DNA from: Stromatinia cepivora
Taxonomy: Eukaryota > Ascomycota > Leotiomycetes > Helotiales > Sclerotiniaceae
Length of the DNA stretch: 64,000 bases
Direction: 5' to 3'
NCBI GenBank assembly: GCA_014898415.1
Contig: RCTD01000018.1
Span: 1,121,001 to 1,185,000, forward strand
Each line of letters begins with the position of its first letter. Position 1 is the stretch's first letter. Positions 14,127 to 26,996 of this stretch are shown one piece after another. Below the pieces are notes generated by a model. That model did no database searches. It was given only the letters and a program-made list of their open reading frames with translations, and had not been told where the DNA came from. The position numbers and the translations under genes are program-made.

Positions 14127-14780
14127 ACTGCTCCCACTCCTCCCCCTCCCCCTACAAAGTATCCATATCCATATCCACATCCACATCCACATACATACCA
14201 TTTTTCCCCTTTCCCTTTCCCTTTCCCTTTCCCTTTACATTTCTCCCTCTCCAGTATCCTCAGATTCCCCAGATTCTTTACCTAAGATTACATTCGGTAG
14301 GTATTCATGATATATCGATTCTCTCTCCAGCTGCTTCGCTTATGATCTCTGCTTTTTATTTCTGCTGCTAGTTTGATGTATGTATGTATATAGGATTATT
14401 TATGCTTTTAGTGTTAATATTAATATCGATATAGTTATTGGTATTTGATATTTGGTATTAGTATCCGTATCAGCTTAGAATTACCTTGTTCTTCCAACAT
14501 TATACCTAACACCTAACTATAGTAATAAAATAGACCGAGTTGCGACTACGAGCAATGGGAGGAGAATTCGCAAAGAACAAATTCATATGGAATTCAATGA
14601 CTTAATTGGAATTTTTACAATTAAAAGAAGATAATTGTCCAGTAGCTTATAATACTACATAATGAGAATATACACACCGTATCCGAAAGGAATAAATATT
14701 AGCTTTCATACCCCGCCTATTTCCCACAGTAAACGCCTTCCCCGACTCCAACTCAGCAGCCAATCCCCAGTCAATCACTC

Positions 14781-15672
14781 TTAGCTAGACTTCTTTCCTT
14801 GCAAATGCCATGCAAAGACTTTCTCAAAGATACCTTTACCATTACCAATAATGGTATCTCCATGACAAGGCACGATATTTTCAAAGCCCCAGGAATTGAT
14901 CCTCTTCACACTCTGATTAAACCCCTCCCTATCACCTTTACTAAATGCATACCACAGCATTCTCTTGTGCCATGTCGCTGCTCCCTTGGTAGTCATCATA
15001 CCCCCAAATAACTTCGTTGCCCATCCCGAATTTGCATTTTCGCCTGTCTTGGAATATTGCTCTGTGGCCGGTAGATTGAACATCAGATCTGCTTCAATCA
15101 ATGTTCTATCCGGTTTGTAATAGAACACCAATTCCTTATTCGGATGCGCATCCACATATTCGTATTCGAAATCCGCATCGAATTCATCCGAAACCCTAAT
15201 CTCCGCTTTGTTTTTCTTGGTAAAGATGGTTTGGAAATGAATATTGGTGACTTTCTTATTGCTCTTGGATTGTTGCGCGCGTTTTTCCGCGAGGCCTTCT
15301 GGTGCGATAAAATGTGCATTTGGGTAAGCGGCATGCCAATCGGAGAGGAAGATGTGATGCTCTAGATCGGGAGCTGCTACGTATGCGACTCGGTTTCCGA
15401 GGGATTGGAGCTTGGTTGATACGGATGGGGTGAGGGCGACTGGTGAGAAGACGGCAAGTTGACCGGACGTGAGACGGACTTTATGGATGAATGATTAGAG
15501 TTTTTGTGAGTGGTGAGTGTGTAAAGAAGAGAATCATACCTATGGTAGCTCTACCACCGAATTTAATCATGCCAAATCGAGCGAAAGGCACGGAAAGTGT
15601 GGTGATATTCGATGTCACGTCACGAATAACCATGACTTTTTCTGGATCGGAAGGAACAAGTTTGTCGGACAT
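14781..15672 (-). CDS. DUF4336 / metallo-beta-lactamase-like protein
   Basis: Exons on the minus strand are 15672-15540 and 15478-14781, giving 276 aa. The order of motifs fits the DUF4336 family, a divergent branch of the metallo-beta-lactamase fold found in fungi, plants and bacteria. It opens with a short N-terminal strand region (MVIRDVTSNITTLSVPFARFG). Then come VRLTSGQLAVFSPVALTP, LGNRVAYVAAPDLEHHIFLSDW with the paired HH, and AAYPNAHFIAPEGL. A second metal-like patch EADLMFNLPA follows, then WGFENIVPCHGD, where the final H-G-D resembles the last metal ligand of MBL proteins. No HxHxDH is present, which is normal for DUF4336. The substrate is unknown; most members are uncharacterised. 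The start at 15672 is the first ATG of the open frame. No signal peptide is seen, so it is probably cytosolic. Confidence 0.82.
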
Positions 15673-17072
15673 GTTGAAAATATATATGATATGTGCGGTT
15701 TGTGTATGCTGTGATGCTAGAAGATAGATAGTACAGTATGAGAGTTGATGTTGTAACTCTGTAAACTGCTGGTTGATATGGTGGAGTGATTTCAGGAATG
15801 TTCAGACTATGACGTTACCACATGCGGGACACTCCGTTGGTTGGCTGTTTTCAATATACGTAATGTCAATGTAATATAGACGAAAACAAACAAACACAAA
15901 GTAAGAGGATATAGGAAAAGTTATGAACTACTTCAACCTTTATATACCTACTCAAGAAAAGAATATTTCTTGTTATCGTCTACTTTTTTTCTTGCTTCTC
16001 TGTCCACTGTCATAAGTTGGAATTCGAATCAAAGGTCTCGACCGGCGAAAGAGGATGGGTTTAATAAGCATAAAGCAGCATGTCCTCGGCAGTTTATATT
16101 TACAGGGATGCAAAGGTCTATAATTATTAGTACGGGATGGAGATAAGACAAAATAACCATATAATCGGGCTCTTAGTATCCGACTTAAATTCGATCGGAT
16201 GAATATTAGACCGCCTCTATAGGTTCATTGATTGGTGGTATCACTATAACTAAAGATTTTTGCCTGATCGGACATACACAGCCACAGCATCTCATATCAA
16301 AAATATCAGGCAGAATCGGTATGATATTCATCCGTATAGGGGTTTAGCAAATGCCAAGATCCCGAGATCAGACGGTATAAACTTTTGGAAATGATATTAA
16401 AATAACTCCAAATATTTCAAACATCTAGATTTTCTATATTTATAAAGAAAAAGAACCAATTTTACTTTTCTTTCTTGATATTTGAACTTGAGTTGCAGTC
16501 TTCAGCATTTCACAAATTCACAGAAGACAGATAACATCCTAAATCAAAGTATTTTTATTTGATACAACTGTAACGAGCCGACCGTATTTCGAACCCAATA
16601 CCTAGGTCGGTTCAGAAATGAACACTGTATAGTATTTAAAATACAATCGCCATTTTGTACTCTCTTGAGACTGTATCACTTTTATGTAGCAAATCCCCAT
16701 TCTGCTCTATCAATCCGAGTAGATAGTCCATATGAAACAAGCTGAAAGAAAACATATGTAAAGTAGAATCAGAACTACGAAAGGAAATCATGAATATGTT
16801 AAGGAGAAACTCCAGGGTATTATTCCGTTTGTCCATCCGAAACACCATCAAGGAGAAATAGTACCAGTTTGATAAACTGTGCATCATGTGAGCGCATGGA
16901 GAGGGGTTCGAAGGGAGGAGCTAGTTTGGTGTGAAGCGGAGGTAAGGAGTAAACCGAAGAAAGGGTTTTGGACAATCAAGTAAAGAAGCTATTCATGACC
17001 ACCATACCAGATCCCGATGATTATACCCAAGTGAGCGTTGAAACCACCAACTTAGTATTGCATATGTAGATA
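15673..17072. other. Intergenic spacer
   Basis: No credible gene was found. The 16.1-16.5 kb part is AT-rich and holds a weak 11-bp inverted pair, cggatgaatat near 16195 and atattcatccg near 16325. It could be an old element relic, but I cannot define ends. Confidence 0.5.
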
Positions 17073-19179
17073 TCAACCAGGGAACTGGAATGTGACTGGA
17101 ATGCCAAGGAGCTCCATAAGATCGTATCTCCATATGTCTAATTGACGATTGACCGTCTGGGGTAAGATTTGGTTCATACCAAGGAAACCATTTGAGCCAC
17201 TCTGTGCAAGGAGTTGTTGAAGCCATCTGCGGGTAGATTCGTTTTCTGCAACCCAAACTTTGCGTTCATGCACAACCAAGAAGAGTAGCCAAAGTGCACC
17301 ATAGACCGCCACATGTAATGCCAAGCCCTTGAAAGTACGCCAAGTATCTGGTAGTCTTCCATGCCTTGGATTGAACAATACTGAGAGGAGTGAGGGTGCA
17401 GCTCGTGGTGGTCTATCAACATCGCGAGCTTCTTCGGCTTCAGAATCTTCGGAAGACGATTCATCCTCGGGAGGCGATGGGATGTAGGGGTGTCTAGCAA
17501 GGATCGTTGCAGGGATATAACTAAGAACACTCAATAAACGCTTCAACCAATGGAAAAACAGGACGAGAAAATTGAATTCGACCAAGAACCAGCAAACGAG
17601 GGGATCGTGAGCGAATACTTGAAATGGCGTATAACGAATTGGTCCTGGGACATTCGGTCCTGGTACATCGATGTACACAGCAGGTCCTGGGACAGGGATT
17701 TCGCGATCGACATATTGGATAGGACCAGGGACAGGGACCTGAACTTCGACAGGAGGACCAGGAACCTTGACGATGATTTCTGGACCGGGGACGTGAACCT
17801 CTTTAATCACCTCTTTGATTTGGATGATTGGCTTGCGACCAAAGCCAGAATCACGACCGCGACGACCTTTTCCTACTTTGTGAATGAATTGTACACCGAG
17901 AGGTAATTCCTCTCCTTCTTCTTCATCATGAGTGCTTTCGGCTTCGGAAGAAGAAGTGCTGCTGCTGCTAATGCTAGCCGTATCCGCTCCTTCTGATGGT
18001 GGCTTTCCACCAGCAGCACCGATGCCCTTGTAGGCTCCTGGCTTCATGTCGAAACGCGGCTGTTGAGCATCTTCAAGGGATTTCAGCTGTTGGATGAGTC
18101 CATTTACCATATCAATATATCCCTCCAGCTGCAATTGCTCTTCGGGTGTTCGTCCAGTGGCGGCCTTCGTCTTGAGTTCCTCGGTCACCTCTTGGAGCTT
18201 GACGCGAAGTTCCTTAGCTTCCACCTCCGTTTTCGCTAAAGTCGCCTGCGTCACCTTATTTTCATTTTGAACCTCTCTAGCATCATTTCTGAAGTCTTCG
18301 AGTTTCTTTTGTTCAATTTTGATTCTCTCTAGGAACTTTTCCTGCTCCACTGCATGAATTTTTTGTAATTCCTCCATCGCCTCCTGAGCGCCGCGAATCT
18401 CAGATTTCCGTTTGTCAAACTCATCTTGAGCTTTTTGGGCTTCCTCGGTCAATCTCTTGGTTTCACGTTCGTAATTGAGAGCATCCGTCTTCAATCTCCG
18501 AATTTCATCCTCCCGGGCTATGCGTTGCTTATCCCTTTCATCGCATTTCCGTTCTCGCTTTGCGACCACCTCTTCGGCGTGCTTGATATAGGCTTCAATG
18601 GACTGATTATTTTGCTGCAAGTCTAGAATTTCTTTCCGAAGCCCATTGATGAGGGCTTGGTCCTCCGCGCTTCTCTGGGCCATTTTCTCCTTTAGTACAA
18701 AATATTTCTCTTCAAGATCCTCGTAATTGCGGTTTTTCTGCTTCTCTTCGATATATTTTGCTTCGAGATCGGCACAATTTTCGTTCTTCTGCTTTTCTTC
18801 GATATATCTTGTTTCTAATTTCGCAACGAGTGATTCAAAAGCTGCAAGCTCGATGTGTGCCGCTTGAAGTCTTTGGTCGTAGGATTCAGATTGAGCGAGC
18901 CCCGCTTTCGCGAGCCCTTCCTTTGCCTTAATTGTTATGTTCGCTTCTTTGAGCTGCCACTCGAGCTGCTTGTGCTTTGTTCGAAGTCCGACGCAATCGG
19001 TCCTTGGACAAGGTTTGAAAGGTCTGTACATTCCAAGGTTAGCATTGTTACACCCATCACGTGGATTTCAACAAAAGAACTTACGTTCCATCCTTTTTCT
19101 TCGTAGATGGGTTTGGGTCGAGGTTGAAGGTAAAGTTAGGCGCGTCAGTTGCTGCCGATTTTCCGAAGTCCATCGACAT
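17073..19179 (-). CDS. Long coiled-coil protein with VPGP repeats and C-terminal membrane segments
   Basis: Exons on the minus strand are 19179-19085 and 19023-17073, giving 681 aa. The N-terminal 30 residues carry a small FNLDPNPSTKKKDG patch and are followed by a Cys pair (KPCPRTDC). Residues about 40-330 are a long coiled coil rich in E, K and Q (LEAKYIEEKQKN repeated, KRLTEEAQKAQDEF, LQEVTEELKTKA). An acidic Ser-rich linker follows. A proline-rich segment then has at least six VPGP units (VHVPGPEIIVKVPGPPVEVQ). Next is a hydrophobic stretch (CWFLVEFNFLVLFFHWL), an acidic loop (PPEDESSSEDSEAEEA), and another hydrophobic segment (ALHVAVYGALWLLFLVVHE). I do not recognise the family. The architecture suggests a tail-anchored or double-spanning tether at the nuclear envelope or ER, but that is inference. 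No intron is needed in the second half; the frame is open throughout. Confidence 0.8.
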
Positions 19180-20920
19180 TGTTTCGTTGGTTATCAAATC
19201 GTCCAGTCAATGATATGATGGTATGTACGATAAAATCTTGAGAGAGAGGATGAAGGAATTAAGTCTACGAGAAACCAAATAAATATATGCTCGGTTCTGT
19301 GCCATCTAATTATCCTACCGAACCGTATCCACTATCTCTATTGAGTCATTGCAATTTCATATTATACGGTAAATTGCTGATTGTTTATTGGCCGTACCAT
19401 TTTCTGCTGCTGCATGGTCATTTCTATTGTCATCGATTCACTTTCGCCTGGCGAACCCAATTTCAGATTTAGATATTGGGCCAAGCGAAGACGATGAATA
19501 CCCAAGTCGATTTTAACCTTGCCGACTTTAGTCACTGGTCAGGACGCCGCAAATGTGCTTATATGCTGAACTTAAACTTGAACTTTGGCTTGCTTCACTT
19601 TTCTATGACATTAACCTCTAAAGTCGGAGGCAACCTAGGATCTTTAGAAATTCAGTCTCACACCCTGAGATTTGGCATACGTAATGGCCCAAGTTTACCT
19701 ACTAGAGTATGAAGTGATGTTCACCTCTTGTGAAGCGTTTATTCGAACTCTTTGATGTAGGAACTGGTAGTATTTCAGGGTGTATTAGCCACACATCTTG
19801 TACTAGAACTCTGCCAAGGAGAGAGTAGAATATGCACGTCAGCTATATATCATAAGCACTGTACTTGTAAGTGTCAAATGTACTTTGTTACTTCTAAATA
19901 AGTTGGCTATATGCCTTCGAATCTGACCTTTCACTCTGAAAGTAAATGCAGAGCTTCAAGGACATTAGACATATATCATAGCACACGAACCTTCTAAAAG
20001 CGAACATAGAGAACGAGGGTCGGCAGGAAATATCATTGTAGTAAAACTCTGTCTCAAACATGGAGGACATTGATTGCATACAGCCCACGGAGCTAAGATT
20101 TATCCGACACATCGGAGAGAAAGCAGACAATGATGATATTGCTCTATCAGATATGCTCCAACTCCACTATGAAGTTTAGTCCCTGACACATATTATATTA
20201 TATAGGGACCGCAAGACATAAATCTATGGATCTTCGAACAGTCACGGCACCCGCACTCACCCGACTACCCGAGATCCCACCGGGGCGATAATCTATCCGT
20301 ACGAATTTGAGCAGGTGATCGCTAAGAGCTTAGTACCTATCGACATCAATATACAGCCCAGATCATCATCATCTCACCTCAATGATATAGCAAAGCAAAG
20401 CACAAGACAAATGCAGCCCCCTCGAATAACCAACCGAGCATCAAAAAATTGCAAGATCTTACACCCCCTTAGTTACATAACCATCTGTACCTGCAGTCCA
20501 AACCTGCAAGCCAAACTTGGCGGAATCCCAAAACACTGGGTGCCAATACTAATAGTGCTGTCAGCTGGCACCCAATACGTTACACAGAGCTTGGCTCTTG
20601 GCATGGGCTAGGGTGAGATTTACCTCTTCTAACCTCACTTCATCTTTTGTCCCATAAGCATCATACCACGGCATATCGCATCACGAATAAATTTTCACGG
20701 AAAGATTTCACCAGAGCATTTTCAATAAGATGGCAACAGTGTTTGTATGCGTTCAATTTGTGATAAGAAGAAATTGAATATCATAGCTTGCAGAACTCCC
20801 GCTCGCAGAAATCCAAAACGTACGCTTGATCAGATTCATTCATTCCCATATTTTCATCCTCAAGTCACCGTATCCCTTTTGTCATTCTTATCAAATTCCC
20901 TACGATCGCATCGTCACCCC
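19180..20920. other. Intergenic spacer
   Basis: No gene was found. A perfect 9-bp inverted repeat, TGGGTGCCA at 20537-20545 and TGGCACCCA at 20566-20574, lies downstream of the protease gene. Confidence 0.55.
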
Positions 20921-22389
20921 TTATGCAGCAACGCTTGGAGCGAAACCCAAAGAAGGTCCATTCTGGTTGAAGACAACATAGTAAGCATTGAAGAAAACAT
21001 CACCATAGATGTTCTGGGTACCACCACCAGAACTTTGGAGAGCACCGAAACAGGTGCTTGAGCTTGCTTGACCGTAGTTCATCAACGAAGATGGGATGGT
21101 TACGTATGTGGCACCGATTTTGAAGGACAAGGTGGGGAGAGTGGCGCTACATGGGAAGACGTATCCTCCGGCGGAGTTGGAGTAGGAAGCACCTCGCACT
21201 TGAGCATAGTATGCGCTGTTGACAGCATCGCTCATGAGGATGAGAGTGGTTCCTGTGTCGGCAATAGCAGTGTAACCGTTCATAGTGTGAACGGCGGAGC
21301 CGACCTTGTAGGAGGTAGATGGAAATTCCCAGAAACCGTTATCGGAGCTGACTTGGGTGTAAGTGAGGCTTCCGGTGTATTTGCTGGAGTCGGTGTATCC
21401 GAAGTCATATGCTCCATCAGCGTTGACTGGGAGGTAAGCAGCGAAGATTGGGGAGTTGAGCGAGCTTGCAGCATTGTCAAAGAAGGTGGATTGACCTTCT
21501 GGTGAAACTAATCGAAGATGAAGTTAGACGGAGTACATTTTTTGTCAATAATGCTTTGGCTTATGGATGCTTACCAGTGTTGATGTTGCTGAAAGCCATA
21601 CCGACAAGTCCATCACCGCTGTCACTGACGAATGAAGAAGAAACTTGGTTGGCGAGTTCGACTGCTTGGCCAGTGACTGTAGTCCGACCGATAGTAACGG
21701 TATCAGTACCTACAACACCGCTGGCTCCGGATCCGTCGCCATAAGTAATGTCCCATGTGTAACCTGAAAGAGCTTTGTATGTGCGGCTTTTGCTCGAGGT
21801 GTAGCTTAAATACTTCATTAGTTCATATTCTATGCTTGTTATTTTTGGTAGGCACGACGATACTTACATGTCATGACCTGAGCGAGAGGAGGCACCGAGA
21901 AGAGAGGAGAACACCCATCTGGTGAAATAGTTAGCTTGATGAACAAAGGTATGGATTCTATGGGTGCCAGTTGGGGCATAGTTGGGTATGTGTTCTCGGC
22001 CAGCGCGGGCATGCGGGGACAAAATATCGTAGAAAATGTGACACTTACAAATCAGCTGAACCAGTATCCAAATCAAGGTTGAGAGTTTGACCTCCAACAT
22101 TAACAGGGATGAGATACTCAGCAGCATCGGCTGGAGTAGCTGTAACAGAAGAGTCTTGTCTCTTTCGGAGTGCCGACATGAACGCATCAGACATTGGCTG
22201 GGTAGGCTGGATGTGGTATTTGGCATATGCCTTGAGCAAAGCTGCAGTACCATTGCGAACATGGTTTGTGTTATGAATTGCTGGTACACTGTGGGCGCCA
22301 GCACCGGCAGCAGTGGTTGCTGGAACTGGAGCTGGAGCTGCTTGAGCAATTGCTCCAAGAGCGAGGAAAGCGGTGATTTGGGAAAGCAT
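20921..22389 (-). CDS. Secreted aspartic protease, pepsin/endothiapepsin type (A1)
   Basis: Exons on the minus strand are 22389-22049, 21918-21868, 21804-21575 and 21507-20921, giving 402 aa. A 19-residue signal peptide ([18 protein letters not shown]) is followed by a propeptide ending in a Lys-Arg site (ALRKRQ). The mature enzyme has the first catalytic motif [12 protein letters not shown] and the flap Tyr in [13 protein letters not shown]. The second catalytic motif is [11 protein letters not shown], with a disulphide-forming Cys pair (FPCSATLP ... STCFGAL). The overall order matches endothiapepsin closely ([33 protein letters not shown]). The first motif reads DTGSAD rather than the more common DTGSSD. 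It is an extracellular endopeptidase active at acid pH. Sclerotiniaceae secrete abundant enzymes of this class (BcAP8 type), and this gene may be such an orthologue, but that is unproven. Confidence 0.94.
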
Positions 22390-25227
22390 CTTTGACAAGT
22401 TCTCAGAGAGGTGATGTGCAAATCGAGGGAAGGGTAGAAGACTTGGGTAATGAAGAATGGGATGGGGATCTGGAAACAAGAGGATTCACTGCCTTCTTAT
22501 ACACATCGAGAGATACCGAGACGCCTTAAATTGCTCTTAGATTAGACCATCATATTGTCTATCACCTCACTACTAGGATTGATCAACACAACAGGTGGTG
22601 AGTTATTGTGACATATGAAAAAGACAGTGCAAAAGTAATGATTTCGTGGGGTTTGTGGGTCACAGTGAATCCAAACGGCTCCAGATATGGCAGGTTGATG
22701 TTGCTTTGGCCAAATCGTGAGGCATATCCGGGATGTACAAAGCTAACACCTCTCCGATAGACCGTTGAATACCTTCTGATAAGCAAGCTTGCTTGCGCCG
22801 AAAGAACCTAAACACAGGAGGAAGGTGGTGAGCCCTTGACATCGGAGATTTATCGAGGGGTGGAGTTTCGCTGTAAAGGGAACTTTATCTTGTCCTCCGG
22901 CTAATAAAAGGTTGTGAACTCGTATACTACGTATAGTGAAGTTGATAAGGCTATAGCTACAAATATGGACTAATTTACTTTTGTGAAATAACGAAGATAC
23001 AAGAAACAACCTCCAATGCCGGGAGTTGTGCAGCGGTGAAGAAACATAACCAGTCAAGGAGCTACATTAATCGCGCACTGATAATTGGCCATCAACTATT
23101 TCAATCAATTATAGTATTTTCAATTCTAATAAAAGGTTATATAAAATTTGTTACAAGACATACTTCGAAGCTGAATAATATTTAAAAATTTTCAATTTAT
23201 TTTTCACAATTTTAATAGAGCTTTCTATATTACAGTATATTCAAGTAAAGTAATTGAGTTTCAGTATGAAAAGGTCTTCAGCTAATAATCTGTGCTCTGC
23301 ATTACTCGAGTAGTGTTGTGATAGTTATGAAAATAAGCTTTAATTTAAGCTCTTTGTAGTATGTATGCAAGGTCAAGTCCAATTTAGGAAGGTGGAACCT
23401 GATTTATGATTTATGTTAGTGAGTGTTAGCACGACCACGTCAACAAGGCCATCATTACAATCAATTGGTTCAAATGCACTGTTAAAGAAAAGGTTCTATT
23501 AACTTTGAATTTCATCTAATCTTGGATAGGGAGCTGAGTACGGGATAGCAACACTAAACAGCAGTATCTGGCAGTTGAGGTCGGTCTTGTGCAAGGCCTG
23601 TTGTCGTGATACTTGACAATCAAACTTCCGTACTTAAATAAGCCTCCGGCGTTTATGTACCTTGCGACGGAACGGCCCATTTGCGGAAAGGCGATGTGGA
23701 AGTTTGTATGAGATAGGAAGGTTCTCGAAGATTGAATAATTTCATCATCGTAAACCCGAAGTTTTGTACCTCGGAGTATCTAGAGTCTAAAAACACTTGC
23801 ATGAGCTCACTGCCGAAAGGAGGGCCCAGAAAATTGAAGGAACCATGATGTGGCGGTTATGTGGCTAATTCTCACTGCTAGACACTGATAACGTTTGGCC
23901 GTCCCATATCGATGAATTCAGCTCGGCACTATCTAATTAAATAAGGGCGATTTGAGTGAGATGATAGACTGTGTTGTTGTAAGACAATATCCAATCACGG
24001 TGACAAAGTAAAAGGGGACAAGAAGCGAGAAAGTTATTATGTCGTGAGTATCCATCCAATGAGAGATTTCATGTGCAATATCCAATATCACAAGGTACCT
24101 AACTTGAGAATTTGCCCATGACTAGACGGGATCGCGGCGATCCGAAGATAAGGATTGGTCAAAGGAATCGAATTGAAAAATCATTCGTACCTGGATTATC
24201 CCAGTTGATTGAAATGATCAGGTGAACCATTTGGACGGTAGACATTTACCCTGGATTTGTACGTTCCAGTTGAGGAATATTCAAAACAAGTTGAACATTC
24301 GATAAAGATTGAGACTTCTATTCTATGTGACAATAGACGATTCAATTTAGATTCTTGTAAGTCGGGTTCTCTAGATGTTATCAAAATACCGTTTTCGGTT
24401 CGGATTTTTGGATAGCAATACATATGAATTCCAAATACATTACCACCTACACGAAAATCCCTCGAAGGATCGCCCAGAGGTATATAAAATCAATAATGAC
24501 ATACATATTATCTCTCCTACCAACCTTTTCAACGAAATTGGATAAGGAAGGCGAAAAATATCATATACTTTCCTACACCTTTAAGAATTCCTTTCGAAGC
24601 GGAACGGCTGGAGCCTTGTTCATGTGCCGCTGTTATGCGTTCAACTAAATTGGAGAAGGCTAGGTAAGATGCGTTTACAGTACCATTGAATTCCAGACAG
24701 GGCAATGCACCTGAGCATCGCAAAGATAAAAGATCGCCAGTCCCGGAAGAAGATATTCTGTCTATGTCTCATGTAAAGAAAACGGCAATACACGAGGACA
24801 CATGAAAACACCAGCGGGCGCCACACAATTGAAGAATCATACCGAGGGAAAATGAAGCTACAATAGTATAGAGAGTGGATAAAGACGATGATACAGCGAC
24901 ACGAAGTTGATGGATATAACCCGTCTTAACAGGAATTGCCCCGTATATCCGACATGTGCTGCGATTTATTCCGTCTGAATATCGACCAAGAATCGCATGA
25001 ATTCGAGAAGTGATATTCAGAAAGGGAGTTCGTCGTCTGAAAGTTGAAGGCTATGATTGCACTTGTTTTGAAAGAATTGTATACAGTGATCAATTTTGAA
25101 ACATTTGCAGCATGTCGGTTACAATTATACACGACCTAAACTCCAAGCAATGCCATCACCCCATATCTAATCAAATAATGTTGTCGTATGACCGAAAAGA
25201 AAACATTTATGTCCGTTGGGTGAATCT
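22390..25227. other. Intergenic region, partly AT-rich
   Basis: No gene is supportable. About 23085-23260 is strongly AT-rich, in contrast to its flanks, and may be decayed repeat sequence. The remainder has only short random frames. Promoter sequence of the aspartic protease lies at its left end. Confidence 0.5.
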
Positions 25228-26001
25228 TTAAGCTCTGCTCTTGGTGTTGAGGATAAGAGCGACAATCAGACTGCAATAGCAAATTAGTATGATTTAAATA
25301 AGACAGTTCAATGGTAATTTTTGAAGTTGACCTACCCGTATAGTCCCAAAACCTCACCGAAAATCAATATCAAGACCATTCCAACGAAGATTCGTGATTG
25401 TTGCATGTATGATCGAACGCCCATGTCACCAACTATTCCAATTGCATATCCAGCGGCCAGGCCCGTCAACCCGACCGATAAACCGCATGCCAAATGCATG
25501 AATCCACTATAAATGCATCAGTGTTGACCTTATAGTCGGATGAGGTATGCGTACTTGAATAAGCTGTAACTTTGGCCAGGAGGGGGTCCCATATCTCCTG
25601 CTATCAGAACGGCGATAACGAGAGAGTAAACGGCAATGATACCGGACATGACGACAGGAATGAGTGACTAGATAGAACAGTAAATTAGCAGGAGTAACCT
25701 ATGTAGATCTTCTCAAGTGGTTGCGTACTTTCATAATCAAGTCAGGTCTGAAGGTACCAACACCTGCAATTCCTATTCCAGACTTTGCTGTACCATATGC
25801 GGCCCCAATACCTTGAGGCTATTAGTGATATGTAATATATGTAGGCTTGGGGATTGATGGCATACATCCGAAAGTCATCGCAAAGGCAATGCCAGCCTGC
25901 AGAAGCTATCAGTATAACACCATCAATAAGACCACGAAGCTTGAGTCTCGTACCATTCCAAAGAAGGGGGCGAATTTTGGGGCGAGATCTGATTCCGCCA
26001 T
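25228..26001 (-). CDS. VMA3: V-type H+-ATPase proteolipid subunit c (VMA3-type)
   Basis: Six exons on the minus strand: 26001-25954, 25896-25866, 25811-25729, 25667-25555, 25506-25336 and 25270-25228. They sum to 489 nt and 162 aa, the normal length for subunit c. The protein forms the c-ring rotor of the vacuolar ATPase that acidifies vacuoles and endosomes. Four hydrophobic helices are visible. They include [17 protein letters not shown] in helix 1 and the loop, [24 protein letters not shown] in helix 2, [22 protein letters not shown] in helix 3, and [25 protein letters not shown] in helix 4. Helix 4 carries the essential Glu (LIFGEVLG). Exon 2 is only 31 nt. The absence of an N-terminal extension and the [15 protein letters not shown] start favour Vma3 over Vma11 or Vma16. 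Confidence 0.95.
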
Positions 26002-26996
26002 GATTATTTCCCTCCGTAATTGTATTTGCGTACTGGATTTGAATGAAAGTTGCCGCTTGACAAGTTGTGAAATGGCTGTGTTGTTGATTGAAAGCTATCA
26101 AATCCAATACAGGTTGGAGGAGCTAAGCTAGACGCCTTTCTCTGCACGGATGCACAAAATCATTCTCAATAGAAGGGCGGCTTAGTCACCTGACTGACAT
26201 CCAAATTCTGAAAACATCCAAATTCAACAATTTGATATATAAATATGACACTTTGTCAGAAACCCAATTTTACAGATTCAATGTCAATCCCCTGAGAGCT
26301 CTAACTATTACTTTTGTTGTCTGTACTCTTCACAAAGTGTTGTAACTGCGGTGACAGGATTCCTATCGGCGCACCCGAAAAGATACGCTAAAAGGATACG
26401 GTACAATTCGATATTCCGGCGTGCACCGCAAAAAACAACTTCAACAAGCCAAAAATTCACATATACAAAAACAATACAACACAATTCAATACCCTGTACT
26501 TGGTATTCTACGTCTTGTTACCCTTCTATAAAATCATATTTGGGCATTTAAAAGAGAAAAGGCATACGGCTTTGAAGTCTTTCTTCAATGTTTTTTTTTA
26601 TTTTTATTTTTTCTACAATTTAATATGTTCTCCTACGACAGATAAACAATAAGTTAAACACGCAATACGAGACCGACTCTAGAAGGCTTGTTGATCATTC
26701 ATTCGCTTGAGCTAATCAACTACAACCCCAACTCATCCCCCGAAACAACAAAGTTAATCATCATTTTACCCATCTCTCAACCTCAACAACCACTACAATC
26801 GAAAGAACATTGGAATTTTATACTCTGTACCAGTGGAAGTTACAATAGGGTCTATAACATCATTGTTTCTGAGGTTGTTCCGGGGTTAATTCCCTCGGCT
26901 TCGAGTCTTGGCTCCTCATTCTAGGCCAACAGAAGAATCAACGAATAGAGTTACATCGCATTCACAAAACAAAAAGTACTGTCTGGCAAGGTAATA
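26002..26996. other. Divergent promoter region and RhoGEF leader
   Basis: This is the shared upstream region of VMA3 (-) and the Rom2-like gene (+). It contains a T-rich block at 26590-26615 and a 78-codon open frame at 26688-26924 that ends 72 bases before the RhoGEF start codon (see findings). Confidence 0.55.

Larger units (their letters stand above)
13062..14780. other. Repeat-rich intergenic region between convergent genes
   Basis: No gene is visible. The region is dense in simple sequence: a TAATAG array, a run of ccat around 13881-13903, a 19-bp tandem repeat, a 121-nt pure pyrimidine tract, and ccatat/ccacat and ccctt runs at 14161-14236. A 168-codon frame through these repeats is a by-product of the repeats. 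Confidence 0.7.

Noticed and set aside
13779..14285. 168-codon + frame through the pyrimidine tract
   Set aside because: The translation is made of the microsatellites (poly-Pro, Leu and Ser) and has no non-repeat content.
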